DNA of 64,000 bases. It comes from Rikenellaceae bacterium (GTDB lineage: Bacteria > Bacteroidota > Bacteroidia > Bacteroidales > Rikenellaceae). The DNA is taken from assembly GCA_902363575.1 (NCBI GenBank), contig CABJAJ010000002.1:614154-678153 (forward strand). Reading direction: 5' to 3'. Below, piece by piece: positions 23,988 through 33,138 of the stretch. The first letter of the stretch is position 1; each line of letters starts with the position of its first letter. The notes beneath the pieces are model-generated. The model was not told the DNA's origin, ran no database searches, and saw only the letters and a program-made list of their open reading frames with translations. The position numbers and the translations under genes were made by a program.

Positions 23988-26015
23988 ATGGGAAATTCGA
24001 CGGCCCCCCTTGCAATCCTCGCCGACGAGTGGCTGCAACCCTCCGCCGGGGAGATCCGCTACCGGCACGACCTTTACCTGGAGGCCCTGAGCGAGATCGG
24101 CCGGGGCGCCGGCACGATCGCGGACTACGCCAACGGCTACCGTTACTTCGGCTGGCAGCGCGACCGGACGTTGTGCGGCTGGTGGTTCCGCGAGTGGCTG
24201 CCGGGGGCGCAGGACGTCTATCTGTTCGGGGATTTCAACGGATGGCAGCGCACTCAACTGCGGCTGCACAAAAATCCCGACGGGGTGTGGAGCGCCTTTT
24301 TCCCCGACGCCATGTACCGCGAGCGGCTCACCCACGGCTCGCTCTACAAGCTGCACGTCCACGGCGCGAACGGCTGGCTCGACCGCATCCCGGCCTATGC
24401 CACGCGCGTGGTGCAGGACGAGACGACCAAAGACTTCACGGCCCAGTTCTGGAATCCCGCCCCTTTCGACTGGCAGGGTGACCGGTTCGACGCCACGGCG
24501 CTCGGCGACCTGCTCATCTACGAAGCCCACGTCGGCATGGCGCAGCAGCGGGAGGGTGTGGGCACCTACCGCGAATTCGCCGACACCGTCCTGCCGCGCA
24601 TCAAGGCCGACGGTTATACGGCCGTGCAATTGATGGCCGTTGCAGAGCACCCCTACTACGGCTCGTTCGGCTACCACGTCTCCAGCTTCTTCGCCCCCTC
24701 GTCCCGCTTCGGCACCCCCGAGGAGCTCAAGGAGCTCGTCCGGCGGGCGCACCGGCTGGGGCTGGCCGTCATCATGGATCTCGTGCACGCCCATTACGTA
24801 AAGAACCTCAACGAAGGGATCGCCGAACTCGACGGCACCGACCACCTCTATTCGCCGCCGGGCGAGGCGGGCAACCAGCCCTACTGGGATTCCAAACTCT
24901 TCGACTACGCCAAGCCGCAGGTGCGCCATTTCCTGCTATCGAACGTCAAATACTGGCTCGACGAGTTCCATTTCGACGGCTATCGCTTCGACGGGGTGAC
25001 CTCGATGATCTACCGTCACCACGGGTACGCCGAACTCGAAAGCCGCGAGCTCTTCTTCGGCGAGGGGGTCAATCGCGACGCCCTCACCTACCTCACGCTC
25101 GCCAACCGGCTCGTCCACGACTTCCGCCCCTGTGCGCTGACCGTCGCCGAGGAGGTCAGCGGGATGCCGGGCATCTGCACCCCGATCCGGGACGGGGGCG
25201 TCGGCTTCGACTACCGCCTCGGCATGGCTATTCCCGACTTCTGGATCCGCATGCTCAAGGAGGTGCCCGACGAGCAGTGGAACATCGGGGAGATCTGGCA
25301 TGTGCTGACCGATCGGCTGCCGGGCGTAAAAACCGTAGCCTATGCCGAATCGCACGATCAGGCGCTCGTGGGCGACAAGACCCTCGCCTTCCGACTGATG
25401 GACAAGGAGATGTACGACAAAATGGACCGTGCGTCCGAGAGCGTGGTGATCGACCGGGGCATGGCGCTGCACAAGATGATCCGTCTGGTGACCATCGCCG
25501 CCGGGGGCGACGCCTACCTCAACTTCATGGGCAACGAGTTCGGCCACCCCGAATGGATCGACTTCCCGCGCGAAGGCAACGGCTGGAGCTATGCCCATGC
25601 CCGCCGCCAATGGTCGCTCGCCGACGACGGGCTGCTGCGCTATGCCCAGTTGGGAGCTTTCGACCGGGCGATGCTCGCGCTGGTGAGCGACTACCGGGTG
25701 CTGCACGACGGCTACCCCTACAACCTGCGGATGGACGACGCCAACAAGACGATGGCCTTTTCGCACGGCGACCTGCTTTTCGTCTTCAACTGGCATCCTT
25801 CGGCGTCGATTCCCGACTATACGCTGCCGGTGCGGGAGGCAGGGAAATACGTTCCCCTGCTTTCGACCGACGAGGAGCGCTTCGGCGGCCCCGGCCGTAT
25901 CGCCATGAACTCGGAACACTTCTCCTTCCCGGTCGCAGAGGCCGAAAGCGATCGTCCCCACATCCGCATTTACAACCCGTCGCGCGCAGCTACGGTCTAT
26001 CTGAGGCGGAAGTAG
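23988..26015 (+). CDS. glgB: 1,4-alpha-glucan branching enzyme (GH13)
   Basis: Cuts alpha-1,4 glucan chains and rejoins them as alpha-1,6 branches in glycogen. The 675-residue protein has an N-terminal CBM48-type domain (GWWFREWLPGAQDVYLFGDF, ~64-83) and a GH13 barrel. Catalytic residues are visible: nucleophile Asp335 in GYRFDGVTSM, acid Glu388 in TVAEEVSGMP, and Asp457 in YAESHDQAL; the first GH13 region is VIMDLVHAHY. The layout resembles the eukaryote-like branching enzymes common in Bacteroidota. The start was placed at 23988, downstream of a -7 box, rather than at an in-frame TTG within that box. Confidence 0.93.
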   Translation: MGNSTAPLAILADEWLQPSAGEIRYRHDLYLEALSEIGRGAGTIADYANGYRYFGWQRDRTLCGWWFREWLPGAQDVYLFGDFNGWQRTQLRLHKNPDGVWSAFFPDAMYRERLTHGSLYKLHVHGANGWLDRIPAYATRVVQDETTKDFTAQFWNPAPFDWQGDRFDATALGDLLIYEAHVGMAQQREGVGTYREFADTVLPRIKADGYTAVQLMAVAEHPYYGSFGYHVSSFFAPSSRFGTPEELKELVRRAHRLGLAVIMDLVHAHYVKNLNEGIAELDGTDHLYSPPGEAGNQPYWDSKLFDYAKPQVRHFLLSNVKYWLDEFHFDGYRFDGVTSMIYRHHGYAELESRELFFGEGVNRDALTYLTLANRLVHDFRPCALTVAEEVSGMPGICTPIRDGGVGFDYRLGMAIPDFWIRMLKEVPDEQWNIGEIWHVLTDRLPGVKTVAYAESHDQALVGDKTLAFRLMDKEMYDKMDRASESVVIDRGMALHKMIRLVTIAAGGDAYLNFMGNEFGHPEWIDFPREGNGWSYAHARRQWSLADDGLLRYAQLGAFDRAMLALVSDYRVLHDGYPYNLRMDDANKTMAFSHGDLLFVFNWHPSASIPDYTLPVREAGKYVPLLSTDEERFGGPGRIAMNSEHFSFPVAEAESDRPHIRIYNPSRAATVYLRRK

Positions 26016-26065
26016 TTTGCAATTGACATAAATATATCCGTTAATTCACAGATAAACAAACAATT

Positions 26066-26104
26066 CATATAAAAACCGAAAACAGCGCGCCGGAATGGTG
26101 CGCT
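26066..26104 (-). terminator. terminator of the C10 protease operon
   Basis: An 8-bp stem with one G-U pair (26084-26091 with 26097-26104) is followed on the minus strand by GTTTTCGGTTTTTA. It lies 12 bp beyond the last lipoprotein gene. Confidence 0.65.
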
Positions 26105-26116
26105 GCTTCGTTCCAG

Positions 26117-26710
26117 TCAAAGCGTCGGACAGGGAAGCTCGACCTGCGAGAGGGGTATCGCATCCTTGAAAAACGCCTCTGCGACAGCCTTGTCCCGTAT
26201 GCGGAACACCGCAAGATCGAATTCGCCTTCCAGCACGGAAAAAATGACCGGACATTCCACCCAAAATTCGCTCTCCGACACCTGCGTCACCGTCATCGGG
26301 CCCCGAGGAACTCCGTCATACCCATCCAAAGTCAAAACACAAGTCGTTTCGTCGTACGAAAAAGCGTGATCCGTATAGACGGGTACGTTACCATATTTAT
26401 CCCAGAATATGGGATCGTCGATCGATCCGTAAACCCGCACGGTGCCGTCGCCCTGAAAATAGAATATACTCTGACTCCAGCCCACGACGGAATGCCACAA
26501 ATCATCCGTGAGCCGGACGGTTTGCCCGTCCACCCTTTTGCAGGTGTACAATTCTTCATTAACCCAATACTGCTCCATTACGATTTCCAGCCAGTCCGGA
26601 TTCCCGGGACATATTGGGATATTCGGATCGGGGCCCGGTTCCGGTTTCGACGACGAACAGGCGGCACAGAAAAGAGCCGTGAAAAGGATTGCGATCCGGA
26701 TTGTTTTCAT
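26117..26710 (-). CDS. lipoprotein, lipocalin-like, paralogue 2
   Basis: A 197-residue lipoprotein; the start at 26710 gives the signal MKTIRIAILFTALFCAAC with lipobox CAAC. The mature part (~175 residues) has a run of short beta strands beginning MEQYWVNEELYTCKRVDGQT and including SIFYFQGDGTVRVYGS, recalling the small lipocalin-like lipoproteins of Bacteroidota. It is clearly paralogous to the next gene upstream (matching YWVN, NLW/DLW, SIF.F..DGT.R.Y, RGPMTV/RSPMSV, ECPV/ECEV). It is the last gene of the C10 protease operon, 82 bp after its paralogue. A role as protease inhibitor or chaperone is possible but not shown. Confidence 0.78.
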   Translation of the reverse strand: MKTIRIAILFTALFCAACSSSKPEPGPDPNIPICPGNPDWLEIVMEQYWVNEELYTCKRVDGQTVRLTDDLWHSVVGWSQSIFYFQGDGTVRVYGSIDDPIFWDKYGNVPVYTDHAFSYDETTCVLTLDGYDGVPRGPMTVTQVSESEFWVECPVIFSVLEGEFDLAVFRIRDKAVAEAFFKDAIPLSQVELPCPTL

Positions 26711-26792
26711 AGCAGGAAGTTTGAGGGTTAGTTTACATTCAGAGTAATGAAATAGCACGAAGTGAGCCGACTTCTGCCGCCACGTTAGTCTT

Positions 26793-27371
26793 CTAAGGAA
26801 AGACTACCTCGTCCAACGAAATCGCACCCTCGATCAATGCCTCCGCCTTTGCACGATCCGGTTTGCGGAAAATGACCTGGGTGAATTCATCCTCGTCTGT
26901 AATGGCCTGCACGACCTCGCACTCGACCGTAAACGACTCCTCCTCGACGCCGACTACAGACATGGGACTTCGGGGAATCCTTGTCATCGCGTCCATTTCC
27001 AGCCGGTTGTCCGACTCCTCGTACCGATAGGTGCCATCTTTGTAAACCAACGCCTTACCATATTTTTCCATAAAGCGCGGATCGCTACTGTAAGAGATGT
27101 ATTCCCGGAAAGTTCCGTCGGCATGAAAACAGAAAATACTTTGTCCCGAGCCTCCATCCAATCTACCCCACAGATTTTCGGTCAGACGCTCCACCGTTCC
27201 GTTGATCTCCCGACAATTATATGCCTCCGTATTGACCCAATAACCATCGACTACCATTTTTATAAAATCCTTTTCAGTGATAGGAGGAACAGATCGCTCA
27301 GGTGCATCCTTATCAGAACATGCGCAAACGGACAAAACCACAGACAATATTAATAAATTTTTTATTTTCAT
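26793..27371 (-). CDS. lipoprotein, lipocalin-like, paralogue 1
   Basis: A 192-residue lipoprotein with signal MKIKNLLILSVVLSVCAC and Cys18 as the lipid site. It is beta-rich, with the segments VDGYWVNTEAYNCREINGTV and QSIFCFHADGTFREY aligning with the downstream paralogue. It starts 5 bp after the stop of the C10 protease gene, so the two are co-transcribed and possibly translationally linked. Family and function are unknown to me; linkage with a C10 protease recalls the inhibitor genes next to C10 proteases in Bacteroides fragilis, but the protein is larger than those staphostatin-like inhibitors. Confidence 0.78.
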   Translation of the reverse strand: MKIKNLLILSVVLSVCACSDKDAPERSVPPITEKDFIKMVVDGYWVNTEAYNCREINGTVERLTENLWGRLDGGSGQSIFCFHADGTFREYISYSSDPRFMEKYGKALVYKDGTYRYEESDNRLEMDAMTRIPRSPMSVVGVEEESFTVECEVVQAITDEDEFTQVIFRKPDRAKAEALIEGAISLDEVVFP

Positions 27372-27376
27372 AACAT

Positions 27377-28666
27377 TTAAGAATATGTAATGAGCATTAA
27401 ATTATAGTCGTAAATATATCCGTTCGGATTATCAATCGGATACTCCCGCAAATCGTCATCCACTTCAGCAGCCGGTTTTGACAGATCAAATATACCGGAA
27501 TAATAGAACCCATTATATTCGCCTCCCCAACCAAAATCGCAGTGCACTAATAATTCTTCATCGGCCATTTGACCCTCAAAAATTCGACCGCCACTCCCGG
27601 AATCGCGGCACACTGTAAAATAACGACGAATACCGCCGTCAATAACCCAGGCATGTCCACTCCCTACAAATAATCCATCAGTCATATTCGCACGACAATA
27701 GATTGGTTTATTTCTTTTGAAAATCATTTCTTTTACATCAGCATCGCTATATTGACCTATTTCAACATCTCTATAACCCAGTTCTTTCATAAAAAATGCA
27801 GCATTGTCAATACTAGATGAACTTCCCTGACGATCTTCAATCGCACCATACGTCATATCTACCCCTAATCCGATATAATGAATGAAATAGGCCACCTCCA
27901 TGATACCCTCATCCGTATAGGTTGTTGCATCCACCGTCCATTGTCCCAGCAAATACCAGTCGAAGCGGTAATTATCGATCACCTCGGGGAAATGGTTTAA
28001 GTAGAATATCTGCCCCAATGCAATCGCGACACACCCAGCATAAGCATTACGGCCGTCATCCGTATAACACAGTTCATTATAAGGTGATTGCTGATTCCAT
28101 TTCGTCCGCATCATCGGGGGCACATACTCCTCCCATTCCCGGTACCAGGAACGGAACCCCCGACTCGAAACCTGGTAATCGATGTAATTTTTCACCAGGC
28201 TTATGATCGTTCTTCCGACCGTATCCACCGGGCCGGTACCGATCCGGGTGATATCGAAATCGACCAGTTCCCGTTTCCAGTCGATCGGAGACTCCGTAAC
28301 CGTCACCACCGCCGGCAGCCGATTGTCGGCCCCCAGGATGGCCGATCCGCGGTCGTCGGCGAAATCCACGAAATAGAGGATGCTGTCCAGGTCGGCCGGG
28401 TAGCCGCTTTCGGAACGTGTCGCCGCCAGGTCGCACCGTCTCAGCACACGCACACGCTCCACGCTGCGGCGGGATGCCCGGGTCGTCGGACCGTCGATCA
28501 TAGCGAGCAGCCCGTCGAGCTGGCCCAGCGCCTCATCGACAGGTATGGTTCGCCGTGCAGCCATCGGCCGGAAATTCTGCTGCGGCCGCACCGTTTCGGA
28601 CTCCTGCAGGCACCCACACAGCAGTCCGATCAATAACAAGGGCAAGAATCGTCGAAATGCAATCAT
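27377..28666 (-). CDS. C10 family cysteine protease (streptopain-like), lipoprotein
   Basis: A 429-residue secreted protease precursor. The start at 28666 gives a lipoprotein signal (FLPLLLIGLLCGC, Cys19). Residues ~40-125 form the prodomain (IPVDEALGQLDGLLAMIDG, ILYFVDFADDRGSAILGAD). The mature papain-fold part has the catalytic Cys212 in AYAGCVAIALGQI and His338 in VGSGHAWVIDG, with DFGWGGEYNGFYY near 377-389 as in SpeB relatives. An N-terminal lipid anchor would tether the zymogen to a membrane and possibly expose it on the surface. It is the first gene of an operon with two paralogous lipoproteins. Targets are unknown; family members attack host or bacterial proteins. Confidence 0.9.
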   Translation of the reverse strand: MIAFRRFLPLLLIGLLCGCLQESETVRPQQNFRPMAARRTIPVDEALGQLDGLLAMIDGPTTRASRRSVERVRVLRRCDLAATRSESGYPADLDSILYFVDFADDRGSAILGADNRLPAVVTVTESPIDWKRELVDFDITRIGTGPVDTVGRTIISLVKNYIDYQVSSRGFRSWYREWEEYVPPMMRTKWNQQSPYNELCYTDDGRNAYAGCVAIALGQIFYLNHFPEVIDNYRFDWYLLGQWTVDATTYTDEGIMEVAYFIHYIGLGVDMTYGAIEDRQGSSSSIDNAAFFMKELGYRDVEIGQYSDADVKEMIFKRNKPIYCRANMTDGLFVGSGHAWVIDGGIRRYFTVCRDSGSGGRIFEGQMADEELLVHCDFGWGGEYNGFYYSGIFDLSKPAAEVDDDLREYPIDNPNGYIYDYNLMLITYS

Positions 28667-28733
28667 AACCGTAATAGTTAAGTCAAAGGACAGGAAACGT
28701 CTTATCCGAACAACACGGCACAAAAATCATAAG

Positions 28734-28765
28734 CAAATATAAAACCATTTCAATTCATTTCCAAA
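28734..28765 (-). promoter_or_regulatory. promoter of the C10 protease operon
   Basis: Minus-strand TTTG (28762-28765), 20 bp spacer, TATATTTG (28734-28741), in an AT-rich region. The predicted leader is about 63 nt. Confidence 0.72.
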
Positions 28766-28817
28766 TAAATTATTCACAATCAACAATAAAATTACCTATC
28801 AAATCGTAAGCCGAACA

Positions 28818-28845
28818 CAAAAAAAGAGACGCCCCGAAAGGCGTC
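28818..28845 (-). terminator. terminator of tpx
   Basis: GACGCC/GGCGTC (28828-28845) with a 6-nt loop, followed on the minus strand by TCTTTTTTTT. It lies 36 bp beyond the tpx stop. Confidence 0.8.
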
Positions 28846-28881
28846 CCGCAGCCACGGCACCGCACGAAGCGGCCCCGGCAG

Positions 28882-29391
28882 CTATCCGACCAGCTCGCGT
28901 GCCACGGCGAGGGCCTTGTCGTAATCGGGTTCGTGGGTCACTTCGGGCACGTATTCGATGTAACGGATCACGTCGTCGCGATCCACCACAACCACGGCCC
29001 GCGTGAGCAGCCGCAGCCCCTCGATCACCATGCCGTATTTCATGCCGAAATCCAGATCGCGGTGGTCGGAATAGACATAGACGCGGTCGATGCCCTCGGC
29101 GGCACAGAAACGTTTCTGCGCGAAGGGCAGATCTACCGAGATCGAAAGCACGGCCACTCCGTCGCCAAGAGCCGAAGCCTCGCGGTTGAACCGCTTGTTC
29201 TGCAACGAGCAGACGGGCGTATCCACCGAGGGAAAGACGCTGTAAATACGCACCTTCCCGTCGTACTGCCGCGAGGATACGGGTTGCAGGTCAGCTCCCA
29301 CAACCGTGAATTCGGGCGCTTTGTCGCCTGCCTTGAGATGGGTTCCCGCCAACGTGACGGGGTTCCCGCCGAAATTTACTTTTGTCTCCAT
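28882..29391 (-). CDS. tpx: thiol peroxidase (atypical 2-Cys peroxiredoxin)
   Basis: Reduces hydrogen peroxide and alkyl hydroperoxides using thioredoxin. The 169-residue protein has the Tpx layout: peroxidatic Cys61 in SVDTPVCSLQNKRFN with its Thr/Pro neighbours, and resolving Cys96 in QKRFCAAEG, nearly the same positions as in the E. coli enzyme. The start METKVNFGGNPVTLAG at 29391 matches the family; a longer frame upstream is not supported. It lies 47 bp downstream of the deaminase gene and may be read as the end of that operon. No signal peptide, so cytoplasmic. Confidence 0.95.
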   Translation of the reverse strand: METKVNFGGNPVTLAGTHLKAGDKAPEFTVVGADLQPVSSRQYDGKVRIYSVFPSVDTPVCSLQNKRFNREASALGDGVAVLSISVDLPFAQKRFCAAEGIDRVYVYSDHRDLDFGMKYGMVIEGLRLLTRAVVVVDRDDVIRYIEYVPEVTHEPDYDKALAVARELVG

Positions 29392-29438
29392 AACTTTATC
29401 CTGTTTAAAGGTTTGCAATGTCAAATTATCCGAAGTCT

Positions 29439-30743
29439 CTACCGGCTCCTGATGGCTTCGGCCGCGGCCTGTATGCGCTGCATCAGATCGGCCGTATCGA
29501 CGCCCCTCACGCGGCGCTCCTCCACGACGATTTCGCCGTTTACGATCACCGTCTCCACGTCCGACGCCTTGCCGCAGTAAACCAGGTTGGAAACCAGGTC
29601 ATGCACGGGGCAGAGGTGCGGCTTGCGCATGTCCACCAGGATCAGGTCGGCGATGGCTCCTTCGCGCACCACCCCCAACTCCCCGCCGTATCCGATGGCC
29701 CGGGCCGCATTGACCGTCGCCATCTTCAGGATTTCATAGGCGGGCACGGCGCAGGGATTCTGCGTAGCGCTTTTCTGGAGGAACGACGCCGAACGCATCT
29801 CCTCCCACATATCCAGGTCGTTGTTCGAGCAGGGGCCGTCGGTGGCGATTGTGCAGCAGACCCCTGCGCGGCGCATCGCCTCGACGGGTGCCACGCCGCT
29901 CGAGATCTTCATGTTGCTCTGGGGGTTGTGGGCCACGGCCACGCCCCGGTCACGCAGCACGGCGATATCCTCCTCGCTCACGTGGACGCAATGGGCACCG
30001 ATGGTTCGGTCGTCCAGCACGCCCAGCGCATCGAGGTGGGCGACGGGCGTGCGGCCGTACCGCTCGCGGATGATGCGGCTTTCGTCGTGCGTCTCGGCGA
30101 TGTGCGTGGTGTAGTGCAGGCCGTATTTACGGGCCAGCTCCTTGCCGTACACCAGATTTTCGGGCGAACAGGTGTAACCCGAATGGGGTGCGACGGCGAT
30201 GCGCACCCGCTCGCAGCCGCGCGTCTTATCGAGCGCGTCGCACAGGTCCCGCTCGAAAGTCTCCATGTTCGTATCGAGATAGCATGCCCCCAACAGGGCG
30301 CGGATGCCGAGCCGCTGCACGGGATCGGCGATGGCGGCCTCCGACCAGTACATATCCACGAACGAGGTCGTGCCCCCCAGCAGCATCTCCACCACCCCGA
30401 GCTCGGCGCCCAGGGCGATCTCGGCCGGAGTTTGCTTGGCCTCGAAAGGCCAGATGTAGTCGTGCAGCCACTCCATCAGCGCGATGTCGTCGGCATAGCT
30501 GCGCTGGAGGGTCATTGCCGCATGGCAGTGGGTATTGATCAGGCCGGGCATGAGCACGCGGCCCGTGCAATCGATCTCCCGCACGCCGGGATGCGCGGCA
30601 CGAAAGGCCTCGGCCGCTGCGCCCTCGCGGGTCACCAGCGCGATGCGGTTGCCCGCGATGCCGACCGAGCCCGTAAAGGAACGGGACCCATCGGCCGCTT
30701 CGGTCATCGGCAGAATCGTACAGTTGTTGAGTAAAAGCGTCAT
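29439..30743 (-). CDS. amidohydrolase, methylthioadenosine/S-adenosylhomocysteine deaminase type
   Basis: A 434-residue cytoplasmic metal-dependent deaminase of the amidohydrolase superfamily. The metal motif HxH appears in MPGLINTHCHAAMTL (~64-78); later metal and substrate residues are in THIAETHDE (~213-221), GAHCVHVSEED and ATDGPCSNNDLDM. This combination is typical of the MtaD/TrzN-like branch that deaminates S-adenosylhomocysteine, methylthioadenosine or related purines. The ATG overlaps the stop of the DUF1573 gene (ATGA). The substrate is inferred at family level only. Confidence 0.88.
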   Translation of the reverse strand: MTLLLNNCTILPMTEAADGSRSFTGSVGIAGNRIALVTREGAAAEAFRAAHPGVREIDCTGRVLMPGLINTHCHAAMTLQRSYADDIALMEWLHDYIWPFEAKQTPAEIALGAELGVVEMLLGGTTSFVDMYWSEAAIADPVQRLGIRALLGACYLDTNMETFERDLCDALDKTRGCERVRIAVAPHSGYTCSPENLVYGKELARKYGLHYTTHIAETHDESRIIRERYGRTPVAHLDALGVLDDRTIGAHCVHVSEEDIAVLRDRGVAVAHNPQSNMKISSGVAPVEAMRRAGVCCTIATDGPCSNNDLDMWEEMRSASFLQKSATQNPCAVPAYEILKMATVNAARAIGYGGELGVVREGAIADLILVDMRKPHLCPVHDLVSNLVYCGKASDVETVIVNGEIVVEERRVRGVDTADLMQRIQAAAEAIRSR

Positions 30744-31192
30744 AATTCGTTGTTTTCAATCGAGTTGCCGCGGACACTCAGCACATGCCTCCCGTCCGCG
30801 GAGTTGGAATAGACCTGGATCACTTTGCTGAAAGCGCCCGGCTCGTTCTTATGGGGTTCGTAAATAACGCGAATCGTTCCCCGTCCGCCCGGTTCGACCG
30901 GCCGCCGGGAATAATCCGTCTTGAGGCAGGTGCAGGAGGTGACCACGCGCGTGAGTACCAGCGGCACGTCGCCCTCGTTCCGGTAGCCGAATTCCCACAC
31001 CAGGTCACCGCCCCGGCGGGGCACATCGCCGAAGTCGTGGCTGACGGTGTCCATGCGCAGCAGGGCTCCGCGGGACTCCGCAGGACCGTCGCCCGGCGCG
31101 GGTTTGCGGGCCGGAGCCGGCCACGCGAGAAGCAGGGCGGCGGCGAGCAGCCCGGCGGCACGATTCATTCGATAGAGGTTCAAAAGTCGCAT
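30740..31192 (-). CDS. DUF1573 domain protein, exported
   Basis: A 150-residue protein with an N-terminal hydrophobic signal (GLLAAALLLAWPAPA) and one DUF1573 Ig-like domain: SHDFGDVPRRGGDLVWEFGY, then SCTCLKTDYSRRPVEPGG and FSKVIQVYSNSADG. The domain is related to ASPM/SPD-2/Hydin modules and abundant in Bacteroidota secreted proteins; its molecular role is unknown. It sits 1 bp after tonB and overlaps the deaminase gene by 4 bp, so it belongs to the exbBD-tonB operon. Confidence 0.83.
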   Translation of the reverse strand: MRLLNLYRMNRAAGLLAAALLLAWPAPARKPAPGDGPAESRGALLRMDTVSHDFGDVPRRGGDLVWEFGYRNEGDVPLVLTRVVTSCTCLKTDYSRRPVEPGGRGTIRVIYEPHKNEPGAFSKVIQVYSNSADGRHVLSVRGNSIENNEL

Positions 31193-31193
31193 A

Positions 31194-32006
31194 TCAGTTC
31201 ATTCGGAATATATAGGTGATCGTGCCCCCCTGCACGATCGTTTCGCTCTCCGAGAAGCGGGCTTTCAGCGCGGCTTCCACTGCCGCCGCCACCAGCTCGG
31301 AGTTGTTGGTGGTCGAGCCCTGCGAACGGTAGGCCGCCGTCGTCACCCGGCCCGCGGCATCGACGGTGACGTCCACGATCACCTTGCCCGTTTCGTCGGC
31401 CTTGTAGCGCGGCTTGGGCAGCGCCCCCACGACCGACCGACCCGACAGGTCGTAGGAGAGTCCCGAGTCCGCCTGTCCCGTTCCTTCACGGCTGCCGTCG
31501 GGCGACCCGGCCGGATCTCCCTCGTTGCCGGCTCCGGCGGTCGTTCCCGCCGACTCCGGTGCGCTGGCGGCGGTGCGGCCCGGGAAAAGGGCCCGCCGAT
31601 TGACGGTCTGCCGTCCGCTCTCCGTCCCGTCGGCGGGAGCCGGGTCGGACACGGCCGTGCTCTGCCGCTGCGTCTCACGCTCCGGCTTCCGGTCGCGCAC
31701 CATGACGTCGCTTTGCTCGACGGTCACGAACTCCGGCTCCGGCGCGGTTGCGGCCTCGGTCTCCCTCTCCGGCGCCCGAGCAGCATCCGCAGCCTGCACA
31801 TCCTTCGCCCCCGACGCTTCGTCGGTCGTGCCGAACGCGATCAGCAGCCCTTGTCCGGGCAGTTCCTTCCGCGTGAAATCGAACGTCACGAGCAGGAAAG
31901 CCAGCATAAGCAGCAGCACATAGGCCGCCGCTGCCGCCGCTGCCCACCGCACAGGTCTCTTGTCTTCCGGGTCGTAATAGTGCATAAGTTTCCGCATTTC
32001 GGCCAT
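31194..32006 (-). CDS. TonB family energy transducer
   Basis: A 270-residue protein with one N-terminal membrane anchor (VRWAAAAAAAYVLLLMLAFLL), a long low-complexity periplasmic linker rich in Ala, Glu, Pro, Thr and Ser, and a C-terminal TonB-like domain (KPRYKADETGKVIVDVTVDAAG, AALKARFSESETIVQGGTITY). It should pass proton-motive force from ExbBD to outer-membrane TonB-dependent receptors. It is located directly after exbB-exbD, which supports one complex. The exact initiator (MAEMRKL, MRKL or MHYYDPEDKR) is uncertain. Confidence 0.85.
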   Translation of the reverse strand: MAEMRKLMHYYDPEDKRPVRWAAAAAAAYVLLLMLAFLLVTFDFTRKELPGQGLLIAFGTTDEASGAKDVQAADAARAPERETEAATAPEPEFVTVEQSDVMVRDRKPERETQRQSTAVSDPAPADGTESGRQTVNRRALFPGRTAASAPESAGTTAGAGNEGDPAGSPDGSREGTGQADSGLSYDLSGRSVVGALPKPRYKADETGKVIVDVTVDAAGRVTTAAYRSQGSTTNNSELVAAAVEAALKARFSESETIVQGGTITYIFRMN

Positions 32007-32022
32007 CGCACGCCTGCCGCCG

Positions 32023-32427
32023 CTATTCGGGCGACGTGGCGGCGATCAGGGTGAATCCGTTGGCCTTGGCCATGCGCATCATGGCGACCACCTCGTCGAA
32101 AGCCACCGTCTTGTCGCAGTGGAGCGAGACGGTCGGGTTCTCCTGCCCCTCGAGCCGCGTGCGCAGCGTCCGTTCGACCCCGTCGAGCGAGCCGACGTCC
32201 TCGGTTTCGACGTAGTAGCGGTATCCGCTTCCGGTGTCCTGGATCGACACGGTGGTCATCGCCTTGTCCTTAAGCTGATTCGAGCTCTTGGGCAGGATGA
32301 GCCGGATGGCGTTCGGGTTGATGAGCGTCGTGGCGATAAGCATGAACAGCAGCAGCAGGAACATCAGGTCGGTCATCGAAGCCGCCGAAAACGACTTGTC
32401 CACCTTCGATCCGTGTTTGATTGCCAT
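32023..32427 (-). CDS. exbD: ExbD/TolR biopolymer transport protein
   Basis: A 134-residue inner-membrane protein with one N-terminal helix carrying the essential aspartate (SMTDLMFLLLLFMLIATT, Asp20) and a small periplasmic domain. It works with ExbB as the proton-driven motor for TonB. It starts 6 bp after exbB and ends 16 bp before tonB. Confidence 0.92.
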   Translation of the reverse strand: MAIKHGSKVDKSFSAASMTDLMFLLLLFMLIATTLINPNAIRLILPKSSNQLKDKAMTTVSIQDTGSGYRYYVETEDVGSLDGVERTLRTRLEGQENPTVSLHCDKTVAFDEVVAMMRMAKANGFTLIAATSPE

Positions 32428-32433
32428 AGCGCG

Positions 32434-33105
32434 TTACTTTTGGACGGGTTGGTTCAGGATATCCATGAAAGCGATCGAGTTGGCCTCCATCTGGAACACC
32501 AGCTTCTCGATGCGGGCCACCAGGTAGTTGTAGCCGAAGTAGGCCGGAATACCGACGATCAGGCCGGCCACGGTGGTCACCATCGCCACGTACATACCCC
32601 CCGACAGGAGCGACATATCCACGGTGCCGCCCGCCGCGGCCATATCCATGAAGGTGCGCACCATGCCGAGCACCGTTCCCAGGAAGCCGATCATGGGCGC
32701 ACCCCCCGCGATGGTGGCCAGAAACGGCAGGTTGGTTTCGAGCTTCGACACCTCGAGGTTCGCCACGTTCTCGATGGCCGTCTGAATATCGCCCATGGGC
32801 CGTCCGATCCGCTCGATGCCCTTCTCGATCATGCGGGCGATGGGGGTGTCGGTCTTGCGGCACAAATCGACCGCCTTGGCGATATCCCCATCGGAGATGT
32901 AGTCGCGGATGCGGTTCATGAAGTTCATATCCAGCACCGAAGCCTTGCGGATGGCCACGAAGCGTTCCACGAAGATGAAGATCGTCACCCCGCCCAGAAT
33001 CAGCAGGGGCCACATCAGCCATCCCCCCTTGGAAAAGAGTTCCCACAATCCCATGCGGGTCTGTTCGGCAACCGCCGCGTCGGCGGCCTGCAAAAGTGTA
33101 ATCAT
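32434..33105 (-). CDS. exbB: ExbB/MotA/TolQ proton channel protein
   Basis: A 223-residue inner-membrane protein with three helices: ~28-48 (GGWLMWPLLILGGVTIFIFV), ~129-150 (GGAPMIGFLGTVLGMVRTFM, the MotA/ExbB signature) and ~172-195. With ExbD it forms the proton channel energising TonB. It follows tamB by 33 bp, so the tamB-exbB-exbD-tonB-DUF1573-deaminase genes may be transcribed together. Confidence 0.93.
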   Translation of the reverse strand: MITLLQAADAAVAEQTRMGLWELFSKGGWLMWPLLILGGVTIFIFVERFVAIRKASVLDMNFMNRIRDYISDGDIAKAVDLCRKTDTPIARMIEKGIERIGRPMGDIQTAIENVANLEVSKLETNLPFLATIAGGAPMIGFLGTVLGMVRTFMDMAAAGGTVDMSLLSGGMYVAMVTTVAGLIVGIPAYFGYNYLVARIEKLVFQMEANSIAFMDILNQPVQK

Positions 33106-33138
33106 TGTCGGTTCGTTTTATTTAAGTCACTCGTTTGC

